5,934 nt of DNA from an uncultured Synergistaceae bacterium (GTDB lineage: Bacteria > Synergistota > Synergistia > Synergistales > Aminobacteriaceae), in NCBI GenBank assembly GCA_937870605.1, contig CALMZW010000098.1, positions 1 to 5,934 on the forward strand. Direction: 5' to 3'. A program made the position numbers and the translations under genes. The notes under the pieces are model-generated. The model was not told where the DNA came from and did no database searches. It saw only the letters and a list, made by a program, of their open reading frames with translations. Position 1 is the stretch's first letter. Each line of letters starts with the position of its first letter. This document shows positions 1-5,781 of this stretch, in pieces.

Positions 1-1846
1 GCAGTCGTATTGCCTTCCCTTCCATGAGGACGGGTTCAAAAGCCTGAATCCCGAGCCGGTGCAGTGTCGGCGCACGGTTCAGCATGACGGGGTGGTCCCG
101 GATGATCTCTTCCAGAATCCCCCAGATCTCCTCCCGCCCGCGTTCGATCAGGCGCTTGGCGCTTTTCACGTTCGGCGCAAGCCCCTGTTCGACAAGCTGC
201 CGGATCACAAAGGGCTTGAAGAGTTCAAGCGCCATCTGCTTCGGCAATCCGCACTGGTAGAGCTTGAGCTGAGGTCCGATGACGATGACCGACCGGCCGG
301 AGTAATCCACGCGCTTGCCGAGCAGGTTCTGCCGGAAGCGGCCTTTTTTTCCGCGAAGAAGATCCGTGAGGCTCTTCAAGGGACGGTTTCCGGCCCCTAG
401 CACGGCTTTCCCCATTCGGCCGTTATCGATCAGAGCATCGACGGCCTCCTGAAGCATCCGTTTCTCGTTGCGCACGATAATTTCCGGCGCATGCAGTTCC
501 TGAAGTTTGCGAAGCCTGTTGTTCCGGTTGATGACTCTGCGGTACAGGTCGTTCAGATCCGATGTGGCGAACCGTCCGCCATCGAGCTGAACCATGGGGC
601 GCAGGTCTGGCGGGATAACGGGAAGCACTTCCAGAATCATCGATGTCGCACGGCAATCGCTTTTGCGGAAATCTTCAGCCACCTGCAGGCGTTTGATGAG
701 CTTCCGCTTTTTCTGCCCCGTGCTCTCGGATATTTCTTCCCTCAGAGAGGCGGCAAGCAGCTCGAGATCGATTCGTTCAAGGAGCGTTTTCACGCCTTCG
801 GCGCCGATTCCCGCTTCGAACTTCTTGTCGTACAGGGAACAGAGACGGTATTCACGCTCGAGGATGATGTCCGCGACCGCAAACGGCGACACGCCCTGCT
901 CGATGACGATGTAGCACGGATCCTCGACGGTGATCTTCTCCTGCTGCACCGTAAAACGCGCGGGATACTTCTGGCTGAACGATTGCAGCTCCGTCTCGGA
1001 AAGGACATCGTTCTTGGCGAACGGGAGCCGGGCGGCGGCGGTGATGATGAACGCCTCCTGATTTCCCTGAATACACCGGTTCGCATCTATGCCGAGTTCA
1101 AGTGCGAGAAGGCGTTGATATTCGGACTGGGAAACAATATCCCCGACCTTGTAATGGAGCGTTTCCGAAATAGACTGGAGTTCAAACGCCGGTTCCGCCT
1201 TGAAGAGATCGTCGCCATATTCCGTCTTGTAGCGCGCCAGCTGCTGCGCGGTGACGACATCCCCCTCACGCACGGGAATATCGTTGACAGAGACGACCTT
1301 GTAGGCTTTTTCCGCCTTGAACTTCGTCGGGTCGTAGTGAACGTGGACTTTGACTTCCTTCTCGGAAATGACGTCTCCCTTTCGGGCGAGGTCGGTCCTT
1401 CGACCGTCGGAAACGATCTTGTACGCCTCTTCAAGACGCCTCGTCGGAGCAAAGTACACGACCTTCTCGAGATCCTTCGTGCTGGATCCAAGAAGCAGGC
1501 TGAGACGGCTCGGGATTCCGCGCAGATACCATATATGGACGACCGGGGCGGCAAGCTCGATATGTCCCATCCGTTCCCTGCGGACACGGTTGTCCGTCAC
1601 TTCGACGCCGCAACGGTCGCAGACGATGCCCCGGAATTTGGGCCCGCTTCGCTTGTATTTGCCGCATGCGCACTCGTAGCTTTTCGTCGGACCAAAGATA
1701 CGCTCACAGAACAATCCGTCTTTTTCCGGACGCAACGTTCTGTAATTGATCGTCTCGGGCTTCTTGACCTCTCCGCTCGACAGTTCACGAATACGCTCCG
1801 GACTCGCCAGCTTGATCCGGACACCTATGATTTCCCGTTTTGACAT
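1..1846 (-). CDS. rpoC: RNA polymerase subunit beta' (RpoC), N-terminal 615 residues, cut by window edge
   Basis: Beta' subunit of DNA-directed RNA polymerase, which with beta forms the clamp and active-site cleft. I translated the frame from ATG at 1846 to the edge and found no stop. Residues 59-79 hold the zinc-binding set C59, C61, C76, C79. About residues 150-340 form an enlarged clamp insertion made of five related segments (see separate feature). Conserved core resumes at MILEVLPVIPPDLRP (403-417), followed by the lid (about 417-430), the sigma-binding clamp helices (about 426-475), the rudder (about 474-491), RQNLLGKRVDYSGRS (505-519) and LNRAPTLHRLGIQAFEP (589-605). R591 corresponds to E. 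coli R425, an offset of 166 residues caused by the insertion. The window stops nine codons before the expected NADFDGD magnesium site, so catalytic residues are not visible. The start overlaps the rpoB stop by one base. A G-rich Shine-Dalgarno-like run (GGAGGGGG, 1857-1864) lies inside the rpoB end. Confidence 0.98.
   Translation of the reverse strand, partial: MSKREIIGVRIKLASPERIRELSSGEVKKPETINYRTLRPEKDGLFCERIFGPTKSYECACGKYKRSGPKFRGIVCDRCGVEVTDNRVRRERMGHIELAAPVVHIWYLRGIPSRLSLLLGSSTKDLEKVVYFAPTRRLEEAYKIVSDGRRTDLARKGDVISEKEVKVHVHYDPTKFKAEKAYKVVSVNDIPVREGDVVTAQQLARYKTEYGDDLFKAEPAFELQSISETLHYKVGDIVSQSEYQRLLALELGIDANRCIQGNQEAFIITAAARLPFAKNDVLSETELQSFSQKYPARFTVQQEKITVEDPCYIVIEQGVSPFAVADIILEREYRLCSLYDKKFEAGIGAEGVKTLLERIDLELLAASLREEISESTGQKKRKLIKRLQVAEDFRKSDCRATSMILEVLPVIPPDLRPMVQLDGGRFATSDLNDLYRRVINRNNRLRKLQELHAPEIIVRNEKRMLQEAVDALIDNGRMGKAVLGAGNRPLKSLTDLLRGKKGRFRQNLLGKRVDYSGRSVIVIGPQLKLYQCGLPKQMALELFKPFVIRQLVEQGLAPNVKSAKRLIERGREEIWGILEEIIRDHPVMLNRAPTLHRLGIQAFEPVLMEGKAIRL
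764..1388 (-). other. Repeat-built N-terminal clamp insertion in beta' (five related segments)
   Basis: Within RpoC, about residues 153-361, five segments share a pattern of two or three residues, then G/N/A-D-hydrophobic-hydrophobic, then S/T/L and an acidic or polar stretch: KGDVISEKEV, EGDVVTAQQL, VGDIVSQSEY, KNDVLSETEL and VADIILEREY. The conserved Asp falls at residues 158, 196, 236, 280 and 326, so spacing grows from 38 to 46 residues. This is seen directly. Large non-conserved insertions at this place, built from barrel-sandwich-hybrid modules, are known in Thermus, Thermotoga and Aquifex beta'; E. coli lacks this one. I infer that this is a member of that insertion class; the boundaries are approximate. 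Confidence 0.7.
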
Positions 1847-4800
1847 TATTCGTCTGCCCCCTCCGATTCGACGTCTTCAGGGAATACGGTGAGATCTCCG
1901 TGAAAGAGTTCTTCGGAAAGCTCCTCGATATCGTCCTCTTCCGTTTCCGCCGCCGGTTCTTCCGCCGCAACCTGTTCCTTCGCGGCGACAGAGGAAGGCC
2001 GCGAGGTGAAATGCGTCATTTCGTCCTCGTCTTCCTCCATGACCAGTTCTCCAATCGTACCGTCCGTGTACTTGACTTCGACATCCAGTCCAAGCCCCTG
2101 CAGTTCCTTGACGAGAACCCGGAAGCTTTCCGGGACGCCCGGCTTCGAGAGGTTCTGCCCCTTCACGATGCGTTCGTAGGTTTTGAGTCGTCCGCGGATG
2201 TCGTCCGACTTGACGGTCAGCATCTCCTGAAGGATATTCGCTGCGCCATAGCCTTCCAAGGCCCAGACTTCCATTTCGCCGAAGCGCTGTCCGCCGAACT
2301 GAGCCTTGCCGCCGAGCGGCTGCTGCGTTATCAGGCTGTACGGCCCTATGGAACGGGCGTGTATCTTGTCGTCGACAAGGTGGATGAGCTTCAGCATGTA
2401 CATGTATCCGACAGTGACCTTTTTCTCCATCGGAACTCCGGTGCGCCCATCGTACAGCGTGATCATTCCGTCGCTCGTAAGATCCGGAAATTTCGAATCC
2501 GAAAGGGCCCGGAGATGCATAAATATTTCCTCTTCCTTTGCTCCCTCAAAAACCGGTGTTGCAACATGCCATCCGTTCTGGACCGCGACGAATCCCATGA
2601 TCGTTTCCAAAACCTGCCCGAGGTTCATGCGGCTCGGAACGCCGAGCGGGTTGAGCACGATGTCGCACGGCGTACCGTCCGGGAGGTACGGCATATCCTC
2701 CTCGGCCATGATTCTCGAGACAACACCCTTGTTTCCGTGCCGTCCGGCCATCTTGTCGCCGACCGTAATCTTGCGAAGCTGCGCGACGTAGACCTTGACG
2801 ACTTCGTTGACCCCGGGACTCAGGGCATCCGGGTTGTCTTCCCGCGTCATCTTCTTCACGGCGACAATTTTCCCCCGTGCGCCGTGCGGTACGCGCAGCG
2901 ATGTATCCCGAACTTCACGGGCCTTCTCACCGAAGATCGCGCGAAGTAACTTTTCCTCGGGCGTCTGGTCGGATTCCCCCTTCGGGGTGACCTTTCCAAC
3001 CAGGATATCGCCGGCGTTGACCTCGGCTCCGACACGGATGATTCCTTCTTCGTCGAGATTCTTGAGGACGTCCTCGCCGACGTTCGGAATGTCGCGGGTG
3101 ATCTCTTCCGGTCCGAGCTTCGTATCCCGGGCTTCGATTTCGTACTCTTCGATATGAACGGAAGAATACATGTCCTCTTTTACGAGACGCTCACTGAGAA
3201 GAATGGCGTCTTCGTAGTTGTATCCCTCCCACGCGAGGAAGGCCACAAGAACGTTTCTTCCAAGCGCGAGTTCGCCGTCATCGACGCTCTGCCCGTCGGC
3301 GATGATCTCTCCGGCGCGCACGCGATCGTCCTTCCAGACGATGGGTCTCTGATGGATAATGGTTCCCTGGTTCGATCTCCGGAACTTGACGAGTTTGTAT
3401 TCCTTGCGTCGCGATGCATCCTCGTCCGATCGGATAATGATCGTGCTCGAATCAACGTAGTCGACGACGCCATCCTCACTTGCCACGACGCAAGACCCCG
3501 AATCCTTGGCGATACGATGCTCCATCCCGGTCCCGACGAAAGGCGCCTCGGGACTGATCAGGGGGACGGCCTGCCGCTGCATGTTCGACCCCATCAACGC
3601 CCGGTTCGCGTCGTCGTGTTCCAGGAACGGGATAAGCGCCGTCGAAGCGGAGACGATCTGCTTCGGCGAAACGTCAAGATACTGTATCTCTTCTTTGGGA
3701 ACGGTCACAATCAGCGACCGGTATCGCGTGTGGCTTTCTTCTTCGAGAATCGTACCGTCCGGCGCAAGCGGCGTGTTCGCGCGCCCGACGAACGCATTGT
3801 CCTCTTCATCGGCGGAGAGATAGACGATTTCGTCAGTCACTCGTCCGTTGAGAACTTTCCGCCTCGGAGTCATCAGGAATCCGTACTCGTTCAGCAGCGA
3901 ATAGGTCGCAAGAGACGTCACCAGTCCGATGTTCGGACCTTCAGGCGTCTCGATCGGGCATACGCGGCCATAGTGCGTGTAGTGCACGTCGCGCGCCTCG
4001 AACCCCGCCCGCTCCCGGCTCAGACCTCCGGGACCGAGCGCTGAAAGGCGTCTGCGGTGCGTCACTTCGGCGAGAGGATTCGTTTGGTCCATGAACTGCG
4101 ACAACTGCCCCGACCCAAAAAACTCACGCAGGGCGGCGGCAATCGGTCGGACGTTGATCAGATCCCGCGCCATGGCTTTTTCGAGATCCGGGATCGTCGT
4201 CATGCGCTCCCGGGCGATCCGCTCCATACGAAGCAGGCCGATGCGGATCTGGTTCTGGAGCAGCTCTCCGACGGACCGGACACGCCTGTTTCCGAGATGA
4301 TCGATATCGTCATCCTGAGCTTCGGGGTTCTTCAGGTTGATGAGCCCGAGAATGATGCTTTTGATGTCGTCAAAGGTGAGGAGCCGCTGGTCTTCAGGGA
4401 CGGAAATGTTGAGGCGACGGTTCATCTTGTAGCGTCCGACACGTCCCAGATTGTAGCGTCTGGTGTCGAAGAAAAGACTGTAAATGTATTCCCGGGCGTT
4501 TTCTATCCGGGCCGGTTCGTTCGGACGCAGTCTGCGGAACATTTCGAGAATGGCTTCGTCCGTGCTCGCCGTCCGGTCTTTCTCGATGGTCGCCGCTATG
4601 GAGCTGTCGATATCCCAGACCGACACTTTCGTGCGGCCGAGCGCAGCGATCTTTTCCAGGTGTTCCTTCGTCAGCCTGTCGTTTTTTGCAACGACAAGAT
4701 TGCCGTCCTGATCGTGGATTGCGGACGCGGTAAGTCGTCCCTTGAGTTCTTCCTCATCGAGGTCGACCTCGATCTCTTTTGCGTCGAACCGGGAAAGTAT

Positions 4801-5445
4801 TTCTTCGTTATTCCGGACTCCGAAGGCCTTCAGAAGAATCGTAACGGGAATTTTCTTCCTGTTGTCGATGTTTACGGAGAGCATATCCCCCGGTGTAAGG
4901 CTGAATTCAAGCCAAGCGCCGCGGTCAGGAATTATTTTCGCGGAATAGGCTTCCTGTCCGGGAATCTGCTCGTCCTTCGTGAAGTATACCCCGGCGGATC
5001 TCGCGAGCTGATTGACGACGACGCGCTCCGTCCCGTTGATGATGAACGTTCCTCGATTCGTCATCAGAGGAAAGTCGCCAAGGAAAATTTCTTCTTCCTT
5101 GATTTCCATCGTCTTCCTGTTGACCAGCCGGATCGTCGACCGGATAGGCCGGGACCAGGTCAGGTCTCTCTGACGAGCTTCCTCTTCCTCCGTGCTCGGT
5201 TCGTCGAGAAAGAACTTGACGAACTCAAGCGCAAAGGTTCCATCATAGCTTTCGATCGGGAAAACCTCGTGAAGAAGTTCCTGGAGCCCTTGCTCTGCAC
5301 GCTCGTCCGGATGGATCGATTCCTGATAGAACCAGCGATAGGACTCTCGCTGCACCTCGATCATATCCGGAATTTCGACCAAATCGCGGGCGCGACCGAA
5401 GGTCAACCGTTGACGCTTCCTCCCTACGGGAACGAACTCGGGCAT
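1846..5445 (-). CDS. rpoB: DNA-directed RNA polymerase subunit beta (RpoB), complete, 1199 aa
   Basis: Beta subunit of RNA polymerase: lines the DNA/RNA channel, forms much of the active-site wall and binds rifamycins. The N-terminus has the protrusion/lobe signatures (NGTERVVVNQLARSAGVYF, IPDRGAWLEF). The rifampicin region reads FFGSGQLSQFMDQTNPL to RRLSALGPGGLSRERAGF; D453, H463 and S468 match E. coli D516, H526 and S531, so the drug pocket looks wild type. ETPEGPNIGL follows. The flap precedes GDKMAGRHGNKG, where K898 and K906 match the catalytic-centre lysines K1065 and K1073 of E. coli. The C-terminal clamp part has GGKAQFGGQRFGEMEVWALE. The length resembles Bacillus RpoB (about 1193) and lacks the E. 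coli insertions. Residues 1125-1199 form an acidic tail (27 D/E of 75). I chose ATG 5445, not the in-frame ATG at 5511, because GGGAGGT lies 10 nt upstream, homology starts at MPEFVPVG, and the longer start lies upstream of the predicted -10 box. Confidence 0.98.
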   Translation of the reverse strand: MPEFVPVGRKRQRLTFGRARDLVEIPDMIEVQRESYRWFYQESIHPDERAEQGLQELLHEVFPIESYDGTFALEFVKFFLDEPSTEEEEARQRDLTWSRPIRSTIRLVNRKTMEIKEEEIFLGDFPLMTNRGTFIINGTERVVVNQLARSAGVYFTKDEQIPGQEAYSAKIIPDRGAWLEFSLTPGDMLSVNIDNRKKIPVTILLKAFGVRNNEEILSRFDAKEIEVDLDEEELKGRLTASAIHDQDGNLVVAKNDRLTKEHLEKIAALGRTKVSVWDIDSSIAATIEKDRTASTDEAILEMFRRLRPNEPARIENAREYIYSLFFDTRRYNLGRVGRYKMNRRLNISVPEDQRLLTFDDIKSIILGLINLKNPEAQDDDIDHLGNRRVRSVGELLQNQIRIGLLRMERIARERMTTIPDLEKAMARDLINVRPIAAALREFFGSGQLSQFMDQTNPLAEVTHRRRLSALGPGGLSRERAGFEARDVHYTHYGRVCPIETPEGPNIGLVTSLATYSLLNEYGFLMTPRRKVLNGRVTDEIVYLSADEEDNAFVGRANTPLAPDGTILEEESHTRYRSLIVTVPKEEIQYLDVSPKQIVSASTALIPFLEHDDANRALMGSNMQRQAVPLISPEAPFVGTGMEHRIAKDSGSCVVASEDGVVDYVDSSTIIIRSDEDASRRKEYKLVKFRRSNQGTIIHQRPIVWKDDRVRAGEIIADGQSVDDGELALGRNVLVAFLAWEGYNYEDAILLSERLVKEDMYSSVHIEEYEIEARDTKLGPEEITRDIPNVGEDVLKNLDEEGIIRVGAEVNAGDILVGKVTPKGESDQTPEEKLLRAIFGEKAREVRDTSLRVPHGARGKIVAVKKMTREDNPDALSPGVNEVVKVYVAQLRKITVGDKMAGRHGNKGVVSRIMAEEDMPYLPDGTPCDIVLNPLGVPSRMNLGQVLETIMGFVAVQNGWHVATPVFEGAKEEEIFMHLRALSDSKFPDLTSDGMITLYDGRTGVPMEKKVTVGYMYMLKLIHLVDDKIHARSIGPYSLITQQPLGGKAQFGGQRFGEMEVWALEGYGAANILQEMLTVKSDDIRGRLKTYERIVKGQNLSKPGVPESFRVLVKELQGLGLDVEVKYTDGTIGELVMEEDEDEMTHFTSRPSSVAAKEQVAAEEPAAETEEDDIEELSEELFHGDLTVFPEDVESEGADE

Positions 5446-5455
5446 GGGACCAACG

Positions 5456-5462
5456 ACCTCCC
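5456..5462 (-). promoter_or_regulatory. Shine-Dalgarno site of rpoB
   Basis: On the minus strand GGGAGGT ends 10 nt before ATG 5445. It is the only strong ribosome-binding match in the leader and decides the start codon. The site may be partly masked by pairing with an upstream segment at 5476-5482. Confidence 0.8.
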
Positions 5463-5482
5463 TATCTCTTTTGAGGGGATGT
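5456..5482 (-). promoter_or_regulatory. Possible leader hairpin covering the rpoB ribosome-binding site
   Basis: In the predicted rpoB leader, ACATCCC (5482-5476) can pair with GGGAGGT (5462-5456), six of seven positions. It stacks on an inner CTC-AAAA-GAG stem-loop (5475-5466) with a 3-nt ATA bulge. This would hide the Shine-Dalgarno bases. Seen by hand pairing only; no folding energy was calculated and the regulatory role is inference. Confidence 0.35.
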
Positions 5483-5499
5483 GACACTGACAAGCTATG

Positions 5500-5528
5500 A
5501 AAATAGCACAAAGGTCATAGCGTGTCAA
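5500..5528 (-). promoter_or_regulatory. Sigma70-type promoter of rpoBC
   Basis: Minus-strand TTGACA (5528-5523, perfect -35 consensus), a 17-nt spacer, then TATTTT (5505-5500, four of six with TATAAT). A TG one base before the -10 box gives an extended -10. The start of transcription would fall near 5493-5496, giving a leader of about 50 nt. The -35 box sits at the centre of a 37-bp inverted repeat, so a DNA-binding protein at that repeat would compete with polymerase. Position and orientation fit rpoB exactly. Read-through from the tRNA promoter upstream could also contribute. Confidence 0.8.
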
Positions 5529-5546
5529 TGACACACCATGACCTTT
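5510..5546 (-). promoter_or_regulatory. 37-bp inverted repeat: candidate tRNA-Leu terminator/processing hairpin or rpoBC operator
   Basis: The arms AAAGGTCAT (5510-5518) and ATGACCTTT (5538-5546) are perfect inverses. The inner arms GTGTCA (5522-5527) and TGACAC (5529-5534) are also perfect, centred on 5528. Overall 16 of 18 symmetric pairs match. The two mismatches are A-C on the plus strand but become G-U wobbles in a minus-strand transcript, so RNA reading out of the tRNA gene could form an uninterrupted 18-pair stem. The 3' arm ends in CCTTT and is followed by GTGCTATTTT, a weak T-rich tract. It could end or process the tRNA transcript, or be an operator over the -35 box of rpoBC. The structure is certain; the function is not. 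Confidence 0.5.
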
Positions 5547-5553
5547 ATCCACA
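5545..5553 (+). promoter_or_regulatory. Perfect DnaA-box consensus (TTATCCACA)
   Basis: TTATCCACA on the plus strand equals the strong DnaA-box consensus of E. coli. It lies between tRNA-Leu and the rpoB promoter, directly beside the inverted repeat and about 17 bp upstream of the -35 box. I saw no second box beside it and no AT-rich unwinding region, so this is not an origin. A single box near a promoter could bind DnaA as a regulator, or be chance. Confidence 0.4.
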
Positions 5554-5559
5554 TTTTTA

Positions 5560-5646
5560 TGGTGCCGGGACGGGGACTCGAACCCCGACAAGCGTTAGCC
5601 CACTAGAACCTGAATCTAGCGCGTCTACCAGTTCCGCCATCCCGGC
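5560..5646 (-). tRNA. tRNA-Leu, anticodon CAG, with encoded CCA
   Basis: Reads CUG leucine codons. The acceptor stem pairs GCCGGGA (5646-5640) with TCCCGGC (5570-5564), followed by discriminator A (5563), the usual base for tRNA-Leu, and a genomically encoded CCA (5562-5560). The D-arm has TGGCGGAACTGGTAGACGCG. The anticodon arm is CTAGA-TTCAGGT-TCTAG with CAG at 5612-5610. A long variable arm marks a class II tRNA, and the T-arm is CGGGG-TTCGAGT-CCCCG. It lies on the same strand as rpoB, 114 bp upstream, and has its own promoter. Confidence 0.98.
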
Positions 5647-5663
5647 ATCTTTGAACGGAGGTA

Positions 5664-5692
5664 ATTGTAGCAAGGGGAACCCGGTTTGGCAA
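5664..5692 (-). promoter_or_regulatory. Sigma70-type promoter of tRNA-Leu
   Basis: Minus-strand TTGCCA (5692-5687, five of six), a 17-nt spacer, then TACAAT (5669-5664, five of six), with a TG one base upstream as an extended -10. Transcription would begin near 5656-5657, about 10 nt before the mature tRNA 5' end. The inferred end of the insertion sequence lies some 17 bp beyond the -35 box, so the core promoter is intact but any upstream activating DNA has probably been displaced. Confidence 0.8.
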
Positions 5693-5709
5693 GCGATTGG
5701 TCTCAAACT

Positions 5710-5765
5710 GTCGTCGGACAGCGATAATGTCATCCCCGAAGCGGGACAGGGAAAATGTCATCCCC
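5710..5765 (+). repeat. Two tandem 28-bp repeats at the IS end
   Basis: Units at 5710-5737 and 5738-5765. Their last 22 bp, beginning GGACAG and ending AATGTCATCCCC, agree at 20 positions, and the final 12 bp are identical. Such short repeats just inside an IS end are plausible transposase-binding sites. GATAAT in the first copy could also serve as a -10 box for the transposase, but no good -35 is present at the right distance. Confidence 0.8.
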
Positions 5766-5781
5766 TATTCTTGAGGGATGA
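5758..5781 (+). repeat. Inverted repeat over the transposase ATG
   Basis: TCATCCC (5758-5764, from the second end repeat) is the exact inverse of GGGATGA (5775-5781), with a 10-nt loop. In RNA the 3' arm would include ATG 5778 and touch the AGGAG at 5781-5785, so it could restrict translation of the transposase. The role is inferred. Confidence 0.45.

Noticed and set aside
4057..5484. Long plus-strand open frames opposite rpoB and rpoC (for example 4057-5484, 491-1843, 1840-2949, 3154-4044)
   Set aside because: They lie antisense to unmistakable RpoB and RpoC. Their translations are Arg-rich with no recognisable family, as expected from a codon bias that rarely creates antisense stops.
5446..5511. 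22-residue N-terminal extension of RpoB from ATG 5511
   Set aside because: The upstream ATG lies ahead of the predicted -10 box, has no ribosome-binding site, and adds residues unlike any RpoB N-terminus. ATG 5445 has GGGAGGT at proper distance.
5482..5534. Operator array of GTGTCA half-sites (5482-5487, 5522-5527, 5529-5534)
   Set aside because: The third copy is a lone 6-mer without symmetry or regular spacing, so chance is enough.
5500..5546. Confident intrinsic terminator for tRNA-Leu
   Set aside because: The stem is strong, but the following tract (GTGCTATTTT) is interrupted and not a proper run of U, so I keep it only as a candidate.
5545..5553. Replication origin
   Set aside because: Only one DnaA box, no AT-rich region and no dnaA or dnaN nearby.
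5697..5728. Promoter for the transposase (TTGGTC with GATAAT)
   Set aside because: GATAAT is a good -10 match but the spacer is 20 nt and the -35 match is poor; no better -35 is found.
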